In this document: one piece after another, positions 9,450 through 20,678 of the stretch
How positions within the stretch are numbered: position 1 is the first letter of the stretch
Layout of the letters: every line of letters begins with the position of its first letter
DNA from: Adiantum capillus-veneris
Taxonomy: Eukaryota; Streptophyta; Polypodiopsida; Polypodiales; Pteridaceae
NCBI GenBank assembly: GCA_014529385.2
Contig: CM043963.1
Coordinates: forward strand, 1,184,001 to 1,248,000
Direction: 5' to 3'
Length of the DNA stretch: 64,000 nucleotides
Notes under the pieces: generated by a model
Databases searched by the model: none
Told to the model about the DNA's origin: nothing
The model's input: only the letters and a program-made list of their open reading frames with translations
Translations under genes and position numbers: made by a program

Positions 9450-9856
9450 CTTCTACTATCTAGAGACATCATTCTGGACTTTTGAACTCATGCAGTGATA
9501 GACCAACATAACATAAGGCCACATGGCAATTTTGGGTTCAATCAGATCAAAATTGGTATAGATACACTCACTTTATACGTTGCATATTAAACCTTTGATT
9601 TTGCTAAAGTCGAATCTGAAAGTCAAATTTTGATTCCCCTAGCACGATTGGAAGTGATACACAGAGACCAATCACGAGAGTTCTCAAGAGCTCTACTGTC
9701 TTTATAGAAGAATAGCTAACTTGATTAATTTTGTACACGAATTAGGTTGCAGACGAGGAATCAGTGACTTGACGGAAAGTTGCAATTGAATCAAGTGAAA
9801 ATTGACGACAAGTCAATCCAAAGGTGAGTACTCTATCCAGGGCTTCATAAGTCTAT

Positions 9857-10231
9857 ACGAATCTTAGATCTGGTTGTGTACTAGGAAATTAGGGCATACT
9901 CGGAGAAACCTCCAGTAGAGTATCCACCGAAGAAAGCGTGAATCAAGGAAATTCCTTGCACACAATTCCTGAAGAAGTCTCAGACACTTTTTCAGATTCA
10001 ACATCCAAAATGTCTTCTTACTCGACTCACTCAGAAACCAGAATGACAGTGCGCTATAAGCATATACTATCTTTTTACAAGACTAACCGTCATGGAGCCC
10101 AGGTTTACTTGGACCCTAACGAGAAGTATGCTATTCGCATTGATGAACATGGTATTGAGTTCGAAGAAGAGGCTAGGGCAAACAAACAAGGAAAAATGTA
10201 CATGGATCGAAACGGAACTCAATATTTATAG
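9857..10231 (+). pseudogene. gag: E3 gag N-terminus with lost start codon
   Basis: The expected start reads ACG at 9857-9859, followed by NLRSG. The inverted relative at 63097 has ATG followed by the same NLRSG, so the E3 initiator is mutated. An in-frame TAG follows at 9890-9892. Beyond it the frame is open from about 9938 to 10231 with an acidic and Ser/Thr-rich segment (HTIPEEVSDTFSD) and then RYKHILSFYKTNRHGAQVYL, which is shared with the E10 copy. This is the region before the retrotransposon gag domain and has no known enzymatic role. Confidence 0.7.
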
Positions 10232-10906
10232 GTCAAAAACCCTGACATGATAGACAAATGGGGGTTAGAAGTAAAACACTATAATCCCAGATATGTCCGC
10301 AAAAGAAGGACCACCAACTTTGTAATTCGAGAGATACGATCAAGTAGACTTGAAGCCTTTGAAACGCCTTAGTACGGATAATCGTAGGATCGGAGTCTAT
10401 TGTTGGGAAGATAGAAACATAAAAGATCTTTTGTGAACTTCTCATGCCAAACCAGGACAAGTAACGGCCATGAAGATCATCCATATCTTCAAGATCAAAG
10501 ATAAGGGATCAACAGACCTACCAACCTACCTGTTTAGGATTGTTATAACAACAACTGTGTTATGATGACTCTTGAGGAGGTAGAACAAACCAAATACCAC
10601 ATACGGGATTGGATATTGGGGCAAGGAACATAAATAATTCCAAGGGATGAACACCATGAGAGATCATTTGAGAGTAATGTGAAGAAACCAGAAACCACCT
10701 CATCAGGTAGAAAAACCGGGTGACACTAAGGCCAATCCAGGGCTACATGAGTCACTATTTCCAACAAACTGGTTTGAAGGACTCGTAACAGGACCAACTC
10801 TGGAGCGGAACCAAATAGACGTGTCAGATCATCTGATTTTCAAAAATGTGTCAGAAAATACAACGGATCAGGGGATCCATATGACCACTTAGCAAGCTTT
10901 AAGCAA
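10232..10906 (+). other. E3 degenerate gag segment
   Basis: No frame stays open. It lies between the gag N-terminus and the gag core and corresponds by position to 55053-55400 of E9 (opposite strand), so it is decayed gag rather than an intergenic region. Confidence 0.45.
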
Positions 10907-11431
10907 GTGCTAAGAGCAAAGCGTATATTCAATTTTCATACTCAAGTCGAGGGGTTTGGAATGACATTAGACGGAAAAGCTTTGACATGGTTCCAAAACA
11001 TTCCACCAAGGTCAATCATGGACTTGAACACATTAGCTCAAGGATTTGTAGCCGCTTGTTCCAAAACAGGGATTAAACATATTACGGTAGCTCAAATCTA
11101 CAACTTTAAACAGAAACATGGTGAGTCTACTAGGGATTGTGTAACTCGAATGAAACAATACATTGCCAAATGCCCAGAGATGGAGATACCTACAGAAGAA
11201 CGACTTGTATCTTTGTTTTTGGAGGGACTGCTAAACAAGGAACTTCGTGCTATACTCTATAGTAAAAATCATACAACCCTTGAAGCGTGTGTGTCTGTTA
11301 CTCTTGACCTAGGAGACAATTGCGAGATCTTCAATGAAGAAGATGTCCCTAAGGATAACCAAAGTGAGAAGACAACATCCATTAAACCAGCACAAGTGGA
11401 ACGGCTACTGCGGCACCACTCTCATCTCTAG
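10907..11431 (+). pseudogene. gag: E3 gag core (retrotransposon gag domain)
   Basis: About 174 residues with the hallmarks of the plant Ty3/gypsy gag domain: GKALTWFQNIPP (AxxWF block), then LAQGFVAACSKTG, IYNFKQKHGESTRDCVTRMKQY, and the closing LFLEGLLNKELRA. The same blocks occur in E9 (opposite strand, 54669-54965: ATWFDSVE, IHRFKQKEDESVRKASLRLKRY). It is the capsid-forming part of gag. Its frame is lost on both sides, so the gene is broken. Confidence 0.8.
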
Positions 11432-11436
11432 AAGAT

Positions 11437-12252
11437 ATGCTAAAAAGGATGAACAACATGATGAACAATATGCAGAAAGCACCTATGAGAGGACCACGAC
11501 AAGGGATACCTCCACAGGGGCAACCAATTAGGCCACAAAAATGGTGTGCAATCGAGGGTAAATGGACCAACCATGAGACCCAAGAGTGCTACTTCAAACC
11601 AAAGTATGATAGGAATGTTTAGTACGTGCCCATAAGGCCCCAAGGACAACCCATGTACCGGTATCAGCCTAATATGGCCCAAGCTCAAAGACCACCAATG
11701 GGTATGGAAAGAACTCAACCTATGTTGGGACAACAACCTCCGTATCCAGGACATAATGTAGTGCTTGTAAAGTACATGCACTCGGAAGGAGTCATAGATA
11801 AACAAGCATTAATGCCTATTACACCCTATGCAGAACCTAGTCCATCTACAGTAATGGTAGAAAGAGATTGGTATAGTCCACATCCACCACCAATGGAAGA
11901 AACCATGACTTATGCTCCACCAGAGCTTGCACCAATGTATTATGTAGCTAATCAAGGTGTCAGACCTCCCATGGGAAGATCCATGATGAAGCCTAGAACA
12001 GGAAATTGTCATACTTGTGGTGCTGATGACCATTGGAAGAACGAATATCCAGAGCTTGACAAAAACCTCAAACCAATTGAAGCCTATTGCATACAATGTT
12101 GCAAAAAGGGAGGACACTTTCCAGAAGATTGTCTTAAGAATCCTTTGAACAAGGAAAAAACTGTCATAAACGTAGTCCAAGTGATCCCTAGTAGCTCATC
12201 AGAGAGTGAACCGATTGTTCCAATCGAGGTAATCACTCTAGATCCCAGGTAA
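11437..12252 (+). pseudogene. gag: E3 gag C-terminus with zinc knuckles
   Basis: Met/Pro/Gln-rich segment (GQQPPYPGHN and similar), then a knuckle-like CHTCGADDHWKNEY, in which the fourth Cys has become Tyr, then CIQCCKKGGHFPEDC, followed by the conserved VIPSSSSESEPIVPIEVIT. Both E5 (28270-28520) and E9 (about 53650-53850) carry the matching segment. The knuckles normally bind element RNA. A frame break lies near 11622, and the block ends at a stop at 12252. Confidence 0.75.
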
Positions 12253-13257
12253 AGAAAAGAAACACAACTCTTCTGATGATTCAGAGAACACGAAAGTTTC
12301 TTCTCAAAGAATCAAAAGGAGCAGAAGCAAAAGATATGAGATGAGAAAACAAAAACAATGGGTTGAAAACGAAGAGAAAGCGAAAATGCTAGCAGGACAA
12401 GTTGAAAGAAACCGGCAGTGAATTCAACGAAACAACTGTGAAATATGGAGGATCCATTCTGGTTGATAAATTTTTTGAGTCTTTTAATGCTGCCTTGGAA
12501 GCCTACCAAGCAGGCCAAAACATGAAAAACAAATGGAATAACTATCCATCTCCAGACATGGAAGCAGCAAAGTTGGAGGCTTATCAAAATTTGGTAAGAA
12601 TCACGCAAGAAATACTGGATAAACAAAAACCCAAGCTTGAAAGTATCGCAAAACCTGAAGAGCGTGCGGTAGAAGAAACGAAAGCGAAATCCGATGTGGT
12701 GGCAGAACCCCACCTTGAAACAAATGAACCAGAGCTTATAGTGCCGGACAGTGAAGATGCCTTAGACGGAATCCCATTCGTAGAGGAAGACTGGCCAGGA
12801 CACTTATGGGAAAAGGTGAGAGAGATCAATGATGGGAGCCTAACTAAAAGTCAGCTCCTATAGAGGAAGTCTAGTTGGATAACCTACCATCTGATATGAA
12901 CATGGATTTACAATCCTTGCACGGGAATTGCAGATCGGAAGCTTCAGGAATATCTAAACCATTGACATTAAAACATTACCTTCTTACTTGGGAGATAAGG
13001 TTGAAGATGAATCCATCGTGTGCAAGACCACTCAAGTAAAAAGAGCCAAACAGACCCTAGAAGTAGACAACATTCATTCAATCATGTCTACACCCATCCA
13101 ATGCACTCTTACTTTGGGAGAACTGTTGAAACTCAGGCCATACTTATGGAACAATTTACAGAAAACCCTAGAGAAGGTGGGGATAACGGGATTAATCTCT
13201 AAGAATTTGGGAAAATTGAAAAATGAAATGAAAAACAAAGAGATTTGATCAGTTCCT
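12253..13257 (+). pseudogene. E3 gag-protease linker
   Basis: Open at 12402-12863 and 12988-13248. It encodes a charged region that includes GGSILVDKFFESFNAALEAYQ, LEAYQNLVRITQEILDKQKPKLESI and PFVEEDWPGHLWEKVREIND, each recognisable in E5 and, more loosely, in E9 (GGSVLVEKVNETLDALLKAY). It carries no known domain. The conservation between copies suggests a real gag-derived product. Frameshifts separate the open parts. Confidence 0.65.
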
Positions 13258-13646
13258 ATGAACAAGGTCAGAGAATATTATGAAGGGGAAGAAGGAAACA
13301 CCACCCTCCCAGTGAAATATAAGGACATTGAAACCATGGCAATACTGGATAGTGGAGCTGGCATAGCCATAGCCACTAAAGCAGTATGGGAATCCTGGGG
13401 ACAGCCAACCACTTAGACAAACACGAATGAAATTGCAGTTGCCTGACGGGCACATTGAGAGACCACTAGGACTACTTGAAAAAGTGATTAGTCAATTCCT
13501 GTGGAATTGAATATCAACACACTTTTCCCATAGTAGACTTTGGGAAAAAACTCAACTATGAAATCACATTGGTATTGGGAAGACCTTTCATGCGACATGT
13601 ACAACTTATCCAAGATTGGGGAAACAACTATCTATACTTGAAATAG
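13258..13646 (+). pseudogene. pro: E3 protease 1 (retropepsin)
   Basis: REYYEGEEGNTTLPVKY leads into ILDSGAGIAIATKAVWE, with the catalytic DSG at 13348-13356. This is the standard position between gag and RT. Downstream, LGRPFMRHVQLIQDWGNNYLYL is still readable at about 13575-13640 but in another frame, with at least two stops between. It matches protease 1 of E9 (DSGSG, ILGRPFMRQLKMVQDW) and E1 (DGGAG, ILGRPFMREAKMVHDW). Confidence 0.82.
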
Positions 13647-14879
13647 GTGGGATCTATAACAAGAGTCAATCTAAAAGATCACACTTATAGAGATGTCTTG
13701 AAAACACCCATCCAAGAGTTTGATTCAGTCTCTTTGGTTGAGTATAAATTCCCATCCTGGTTAAACAAAGACACTCCTATTTGGATGTGTGGAGCTTCAA
13801 AAAATGGATGCTTAAGACGAGAGGAATGTATCCTAGAAAGGGACTGTACAGATGAAGCCTACATACCTGAACCCTTTCTAGAGCATTTATTTGAACCATT
13901 CGAATGGACTCAAATTTTAGCGACAATGGATGTATGTGTTAATACATCTATGCTTACTCAATTTTGCAATGAGGATGGCTACAACATAATTCCCATCCAA
14001 ATGATGTTAGTCCTCAACATTGGAAACAAAGATGAGGAACCCAAGGACTTGATGAAAGCTCAACAAGTCTTTTTTGATCTCTATTACAATGCAACTGATG
14101 AGTTAGATGAACACTCAGCTACCTGAGAAGACTTGGGGTCAGAAAAAGAGCATACTAGAGCTCAGTTACTCTTAAGGGGAGGGGATGAAATGTTTCTTGA
14201 CTTTCCAAACCAGAAATCAAGAAGACAAAAATGGTATAGACGAAAGAGAGACATGAATATCATGAAAACACAACCTATGTCATCAGTCTCCAGTAAAACA
14301 CAATTCCTGATGCAGATAGATGCTAATGATTGTGTCAAGGACAAAATAACTGGCAGATATCCTTCAAACAAAAATTCAGAAATGTCTCAGACATCGAGAA
14401 AAACAAGGAAGGGTACTCAAGAAAAATCACAAAATAAGAGACCACTCATGACCATAGTCGAGCGAAAAAAGAAATATCAAAAGTTAAAAAAAGCTCTAAA
14501 GGAGATATACACAACCGAAATGGAAACCACAGAAGAGGATGGTAAGGATGTAATGCATGTTCCATCCCATTACAAAAAGTATACTCTCCAAGATTGGGAA
14601 ATCATAATTGAACAACTTGTTAGGGAACTACGGAAACAAGGCGAATCTTACGAAGGGCCTGAAAACACTAAAAGGGTAGACTTGGCTGAACCAGGAGAAG
14701 AGCTTAGACCTGCTTACATTGCGAATGACCTAACAAAAAAAGAAGAAAAGCTTTTGCTGAGCTTGTTAAAGGAATACCAGGATATCTTCGCTTGGTCTTA
14801 CAAGGATCTCAAGGGTGTTGATCCAAAAATCTGTCAACATACTATACCCATGAGAGATGATGCGAAACCAAGTAGATAG
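13647..14879 (+). pseudogene. E3 protease-RT linker
   Basis: Two open blocks, 13647-14126 and 14133-14879, in different frames. Recognisable family signatures: NLKDHTYRDVLKTPIQEFDS, WMCGASKNGCLRREECILERD, EPFLEHLFEPFEWTQILA, and, near the end, the RT entry LLKEYQDIFAWSYKDLKGVDP, which is the usual Ty3/gypsy lead-in to reverse transcriptase. The WMCGAS-ECILE module is also in E5 and E9; I know no function for it. An in-frame TAG at 14877-14879 separates it from RT. Confidence 0.75.
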
Positions 14880-15837
14880 AGACCATACACTTATAACAAA
14901 ACATTTTCCAGGAAGATCAAAGAAGAGATTGAAAAACTAAAGGAAGCTAAATTCATTTATGAAATTGAACACACAGATTGGGTGTCTCCAATTGTGGTAG
15001 TACCTAAGAAGAATAGGAAATTACGAGTGTGTGTTAATCTCAAAAAGGTGAATGCAACTACCATTAGAGACAACTTTCCTCTTCCGATAACTGAGCATGT
15101 TTTAGAACGAGTGGTAGGAAAAGAAGCTTACAACTTCTTAGACGGCTTTTTGGGATACAATCAACTTTTGGTTGACCCAAAAGATCAGCATAAAACTGCT
15201 TTTGCAACAGAATGGGGTATATTTGCCTATCGGGTTATGCCGTTTGGGTTAACTAATGCTCCAGCCACATTTCAAAGGTTGATAAGCCATGCTTTCAAAG
15301 AGTATCTTCGGAAAATACATGGATGATCTATGCGTACATTCGTCAATCTGGGCTGATCATTTTGAACACCTCAAAAAGGTATTCGAGAAATGTAGACTTT
15401 ATAGGATTTGCTTAAATCCTGAGTGCACATTTATGGGAAGACAAGGGAAAATTCTTGGACATATAGTGTCTAAAAATGGCATAGCAACTGATATTGAGAA
15501 GATTCATGTCATCGCTAATTTGCCTAGACCAACAACAGTCAAGGGGGTACAAGCCTTCATGGGACATTGTGGATATTACCGACGGTTCATCTACATGTAT
15601 GGTATAATTGCAAAACCCATGTATAGCTTGATTACGCACTTTGAATGGACTGAGATATGTGAAGAATCCTTCATGAAGCTTAAGCAAGCTCTCACCTCAG
15701 CTCCAATATTGAAAGCACCAGATTGCGATAAGGTATTCCACGTACATGTAGATGCTTCAAACTTTGCTATTGGTTGTATACTAGCCCAACCAGGAGATGG
15801 GAAAATTGACTTTCCTATCTCTTATGCTAGCCGATAA
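14880..15837 (+). pseudogene. pol: E3 reverse transcriptase and start of RNase H
   Basis: Ty3/gypsy RT: WVSPIVVVPKKNRKLRVCVN, FLDGFLGYNQ, TAFATEWGIFAYRVMPFGLTNAPATFQR, then YMDD at 15316-15327 and the thumb region LGHIVSKNGI. E5, at the equivalent site, has 11 extra bases between GGAAA and the YMDD codons, so E3 carries an 11-bp deletion that shifts the frame at about 15312. RNase H begins at FHVHVDASNFAIGCILAQ (about 15738-15790). A TAA at 15835-15837 interrupts it. RT copies element RNA into DNA within the particle. Confidence 0.88.
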
Positions 15838-16488
15838 TTGAACATGGCAGAAAAGAATTACACCACCACCCAAAGAGAAGGACTAGGAATGATCTATGCC
15901 GTTAAAAAGTATAGGCATTACCTATTAGCCAACAAGTTTGTGTTCTTTGTGGACCACCAAGCTTTGTTATATTTGGTCAATAAGCCATGCAGCACAGGGA
16001 GAATAGTGAGATGGTTCATCATTCTTCTCAAATTTGATTTCACTGTAGTTGTAAAAAAAGGCACTACACATCAACGAGCAGATCATTTGTCAAGGATTGT
16101 TTCAGGGGAATTACCTAACGGGGCAGACGATGATTTACCAGATGCCTATTTGTTCTCCGTGGAAATGATACCTAGATGGTCGGAAAACATTGTGTCATTG
16201 ATGAAAATAGCTCAAGTGGATTCACAAATACCACTTCCTATCACAATTGATTTAATCGAGCAATCGGCTATGTATCAATTACTAGCTGGAAGGCTATATA
16301 AAAGAAATCGGGACAGGATATTGCTTTTATGCATTAACCCTGAAGAAAAAGAACAATACCTAAGTCAAGCACATGTTACCATAGTAGGACTTCAATTTGC
16401 GAAAGACCAAACTATGCAACGAATCTTGAGACTTGGAATATTTTGGCCGACTATGAGGAGAGATGTTAGATCTTTTGTAAAAGATTGA
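15838..16488 (+). pseudogene. pol: E3 RNase H end and first zinc-binding (H2C2) domain
   Basis: The RNase H continuation is clear: AEKNYTTTQREGLGMIYAVKKYRHYLL and FVDHQALLYLVN, followed by RADHLSRI. Near the end is an H2C2-type integrase zinc-binding domain (SQAHVTIVGLQF...GIFWPTMRRDVRSFVKD), whose first Cys codon is now TGA (16486-16488), followed by TQCQ. A second, complete zinc-binding domain begins about 250 bp later, so this one is extra relative to the usual RNase H-integrase order. Confidence 0.8.
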
Positions 16489-17290
16489 ACTCAATGTCAA
16501 AAACAACCACCTATTCCTCATATAACATTGTTTCAAATGTCACCTGTTCCTAAGTGGAGTAATTATTTGGTTACTTACTTATCGAGCTGAACATTTCTTG
16601 AGGATATGAGTAAATGCCGTCAAAGAGCAATTGAAACTAAAGCAAGAGACTATGCTCTTATTGAGAACCAATCGTATCGGAGAGGTAAAGATCAACATTT
16701 GCGTCTTTGTGTAAATGAAAACGAGTATATTCCGATTATAGAACAAGCACATGCTGGATTAGCTAGAGGTCACTTTTCTAGTGAGACCACCGCAAGAGCA
16801 ATCTTGATGGCAGGCATATGGTGGCCAACACTTTTTGCAGATGCCAAAGAATATGTTCGAAGGTGTGATGCTTGTCAACGAGAAAATATGCCAACACGAG
16901 TAGACAGCATGTCCTTAAGACCAATGATGGGGGCTAGAGTCTTCGCAAAATGGGGTATAGGTTTTGTTGGACCGATACAGCCACCTGCTTATAGAACCCA
17001 AACTCAATATATCATTGTAGCTACGGACTATTTGACCAAGTGGGCCGAGGCTAAAGCGACTCAAAAGAATGATTGCCAGAACCACTGCTGCATTCTTATA
17101 TGAGTATGTATTCACAAGATATGGACTGCCAATAGAGATTGTCACTGATCGGGGAACTCTTTTTCTCAATGAGATAATAGAGTATTTCCTTAATGAGTTT
17201 ATGGTCATCCATAACAAATCAGCTCCCTATCATCCACAAGCAAACGGACAAGCTGAGCATACAAATAAAATTCTTAACTCGGTAGGTACT
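16489..17290 (+). pseudogene. pol: E3 integrase: second zinc-binding domain and catalytic core
   Basis: After a linker (SPVPKWSNYLVTYLSS) comes a complete zinc-binding domain: QAHAGLARGHFSSETTARAI, then CDACQREN (about 16745-16890). The catalytic core has Asp in VATDYLTKWAEA, Asp in IVTDRGT (about 17140) and Glu in ANGQAEHTNKIL (about 17250). One extra T near 17072 (E5 reads ATGATGCC, E3 ATGATTGCC) shifts the frame in mid-core. The integrase C-terminus is missing: after NKILN the sequence jumps at about 17285 to the start of the second protease, a deletion of roughly 600 bp relative to E5. Confidence 0.85.
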
Positions 17291-17870
17291 GACCAAAGCT
17301 CTCAAGAATCAACAGATACCGATTCCCATCAACACTTTGGAAATAGATGATCAACAATGGGAATTACCTAAAGACGCAGTTTTAACAGATGACGACTGGT
17401 TAGATGGAATGGATGTGCGCATCAAAGTACAACTCAACAATCATAGCACCAATGCTTTGGTAGACACATGAGCTAGAGTGAATGTAGTAAATTATTCCAC
17501 ATACAAGAAGGCAACAAGTCAAGCATTAACAGAAGCAGGCATAGCGACAATCAAAAGATGCAACAAGAGTCCAACTCCAACATTGGGAATAGTCAACTTG
17601 AATGTGGTAGTACATGGATGTTCATGTCCTCATCAGTTTGTATGCTTGCCAGATGAACACATGAATGAGACGATGATTCTTGGAATTCCGTGGATGCGTA
17701 CATACAAAGCAGTACCAGATTGGGATATGAATCAACTAAAGCTATCACCTAAGGTGGGAAACTCATTGTTCCAATTGCACCAAGCAAGGAGGAATGGAAA
17801 AGAAGCAATCAACAGAGCAATCCACGAGCCAATCTTCTCCATTCCCTCAACAATCAAATGCTACATGTAG
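17290..17870 (+). pseudogene. E3 second retropepsin-like domain (protease 2)
   Basis: Downstream of integrase lies a second aspartic-protease-like fold signature: VRIKVQLNNHSTNALVDT, then TGA at 17469-17471 where the active-site Gly is expected, then ARVNVVNYSTYKK, and about 65 residues later MILGIPWMRTYKAVPDW, the usual hydrophobic-G-x-P-W end block. E5 (LVDIGARVNAV) and E7 (LLDSGAQANLISYKLY with LLGQPWQKEY) have the same domain after integrase. E7 keeps a full DSG, so the domain was probably catalytic in an ancestor. What it would cleave is unknown. E3's copy is inactivated by the TGA. Confidence 0.75.
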
Positions 17871-18304
17871 CATGCAAGGAGTGAGGAAGATTTGGGTACC
17901 AAAAGCATCGCTTAAGGTTAAACCAATTCAGATCTGGGTGCCAAAAACTTCACCGAAGAAACAAAAGAAGGTTCCATGGATTCGAACACAGAATCGAGTA
18001 TCTCCGAGCAAGAAACCTAACATGAAAAGGGTTTGGAAGAAAAGGAGCACTTATCTTCTCCACAAACCGCGAAACCAATCAAGCAGTGGCGAGTTAAGTC
18101 TCAACGGACTCCACCACACCATGCATCACCAAGCCTACCGAACTACCAATGGAGAGAAAAAGCTCGACAACAATCGAAAGTGCTATCGATAGCTCAAGCA
18201 ATCAGAATTCTAAAGCACCCTGATGGTACAATCAAGCAGAGAGCACAAAAGCTACAAGATTTGCTCTTTAAGACATCAGCAACAAACCTCGACATCAAAA
18301 ACCC
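17794..18304 (+). pseudogene. E3 W(V/I)PK-repeat region
   Basis: After protease 2 the frame shifts to one encoding a Lys/Ser-rich segment with KIWVPKASL and QIWVPKTSP at about 17885-17950, and a degenerate VPWIRTQ. Further blocks include IAQAIRILKHPDGTIKQRAQKL before the stop at about 18306. The position and motif match E1, E7 and E9. There is no recognised domain. It ends about 140 bp before an internal purine tract. Confidence 0.6.
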
Positions 18305-18446
18305 TTGAGTCAATTACTCAAGACCCAGCTCTTGCACAGCATATGGGTTTGAATTGCATTGATCTTCATATCATGGTAGAGCCAATCACGGCTATGCATA
18401 GACACAATTTTTCAACACATGCACGCAACCGTCCCGGAGTACGCCA

Positions 18447-18466
18447 CCTAGGAGGGGTGGAAGGGC
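18447..18466 (+). other. E3 internal polypurine-like tract
   Basis: CCTAGGAGGGGTGGAAGGG follows the W(V/I)PK region, as in E1, E7 and E9. Its purine run is broken by one T. Confidence 0.4.
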
Positions 18467-19901
18467 ACTAAGTACTACGTAATTAAGGGCAATGTTTGAA
18501 GAGGGAGGAAAAAGTTCCATGTTAACGTGTGATTTTTTGCAAAAATACCTAATAATGCCCTTATAATTCATCATCAAGGAAAAATTCACTGATAATATCT
18601 TTCCAATGAGTGTAAATAGTGTATATACTATCTGAAAATCATAAAAAATAGTCCTTTTTTGGGTATTTTTTTAATATCATTTTTGTTGATAAGGAGACTT
18701 AAAAATGGACAAATCCAACAAAAAACAATAAAGTTGTTTTTTTCCAGGGATTTTCTTAATTATTGGATTTTTACTTTACTTTTTTAGAGCATTTTACTAT
18801 TTTCTTTGATTTTTTCAAATAAACAGGTTAAAATTAACAATAAATAACAGGGAAGCTCAGATGGAAAAATGGAAGACACGATGGTGATCAGAAGGACAAG
18901 GAGTACAAGCACAAAAATTTTCAATGAAATCAGAAGACGGAAGCGGGAAGCCTAAATTAAGCGGCCAGGCCTACTTTTGCAAAATTGTTGCAGAATGAGC
19001 TACAGGAATCCGATCAAAGAAGTTTTTGAGTCTAACATAGATTTCACGGTCTAGTAGGACTAACGGGGGAATTTGGGGAAATTTGGTTCGGGAAGTCCAG
19101 GTATAGATATCCATGGTAGGCTAAAACCACCTCATTTCCACTTGGAGCCTTTGCAGAGAGAGATTTCGGCCTCTTTCGCGCGACATTTCCGGAGCCCACA
19201 ATTGACCATTTTCAGCGCTGTCTCACATGAGACATGAGGGTATGTTCTTTACTCGATAATGATCCATTTTGTACGGCCGGTAGCTAGTTTAAAGCGTTAG
19301 AAAAAACCCTAGAAATCGAGGAGTGCACGAAGACCTACGACCTAAAACTGACCATAGCGGCTTGCCAGCTTGACCAAAACGGATGGGATTTGAACCATAG
19401 CACACCCTAACATAATAGAACCTTTCTATACCATCGGATGACCATTCGGCTGGGGTCAAGGGGGTCCCCAGTAGAAACGTTAGGTTTTTGGCAAATGCCA
19501 GAATTTTGACCTGACTCCAAAGATGGCTTGCTAATGAGGTTCATATACAATGTATATGATGGGTTTGGTGAAATCCATCAAGCAAAGCCCTCGAAAAGCA
19601 GAAAACGGCTCGAAGGTTACAAAGCGTCAAATTCGACATACAAGGCCAAACTGACTCCAAATGAGCCAGAATTGGACAAGTAGCTTCACGACTATGTTAT
19701 GGACGAGTCCAAAGCCTCAAAGTTGACCGACCAACCCAACAGACAGAGTAATCACAAAAAATGGTGATTTCAGAGTGGACAGAGCACAAAGTGATGTCGG
19801 TATGACCAAACTTAACCAAATTCAATTTAGGACTTGTATTAGGTGTATGAAACATGTTTAGGTCAAAATTTGTGGGTTTTGCAAAGTTTTTGTCACTGAA
19901 G

Positions 19902-19921
19902 ATAATAATCGCGATTATTTA
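19902..19921. repeat. E3 spacer palindrome 1
   Basis: ATAATAATC, GC, GATTATTTA. Confidence 0.8.
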
Positions 19922-20186
19922 CTTTTACATCACTTTTGCTTGGAAATTGTCAAATCACCTCACCTATCATGTGTACACACCTATTACATGCCAAAAATCA
20001 AGTATGAGCCAAAATGACCACCCATTACTTGTAAAATTGCCAAAAACAGCAAAGAAGTCTTTGCAAGGCAAAATTTGGGTTATGAACAACTTTTCTTGAT
20101 CCAAATCACCTCATATCTCATACCCAAGGTCTATACCATGCCTAGAACCAATTTGTACCAAAAAAATGTCAATTTTGGAAGAAAAG

Positions 20187-20206
20187 TTAATAATCACGAT
20201 TATTTA
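20187..20206. repeat. E3 spacer palindrome 2
   Basis: TTAATAATC, AC, GATTATTTA; centre 285 bp after the first. Confidence 0.8.
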
Positions 20207-20470
20207 CTTTTTAGTCAAAATTGGTGAATTTTGATATTTTGCCATCATACATCCAAAGTACATGTCGTGCTAAGACCATTAGCCAACTTTGAATCAATTT
20301 GGAGTTCAAAATCTCAAATTTCCTTTATATCTATTGTTTCAGAGACCTAAAGCCAAAATCTTTTAACCTGTGCATCCAAATGAGCTCATAATTCACTCAG
20401 AGCATGTATTGGGTATATACTTCAAGCCTATAAAGCAAAGTTTGCAAAAGTTGGAAATTTTCCTCAATTG

Positions 20471-20490
20471 TAAATAATCGCGATTATTTA
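20471..20490. repeat. E3 spacer palindrome 3
   Basis: TAAATAATC, GC, GATTATTTA; centre 284 bp after the second. Confidence 0.8.
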
Positions 20491-20678
20491 TTTTGGTTGC
20501 AAATTTTTGTTTTGACCATACAGTTTTGTTCCTTGCATGATTTTATGCATCTTTGCTTGTTCAAAAATTGATTTGAAGCAATTTGGACCAGATTATCAGC
20601 ATTTCAGTCTAAAAGGACATTCCAGAGAAAAAATTGGCAAATTTGCTAACTTTGCACTCTATTCATTGAACAGGAGCA

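Larger units (their letters stand above)
7887..9856 (+). other. E3 5' leader with ~285-bp palindrome array
   Basis: Long untranslated leader. From about 8440 it is made of diverged repeat units with recurring phrases such as GACCAAAAATTTGC and AATTTGG. Each unit is marked by an inverted repeat of 9-base arms (TAAATAATC / GATTATTTA) around two variable bases, centred near 8576, 8862, 9155 and 9439. No ORF of interest. An inverted, homologous copy of its second half lies at 62860-64000. Confidence 0.75.
18467..20678 (+). other. E3 spacer before ORF3, with ~285-bp palindromes
   Basis: About 2.2 kb without a credible gene. The first half is unremarkable AT-rich sequence. The second half repeats the leader's theme: three inverted repeats of the TAAATAATC / GATTATTTA type, 285 and 284 bp apart. 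It ends TTCATTGAACAG just before the ORF3 ATG, which resembles a 3' splice site. Confidence 0.7.
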
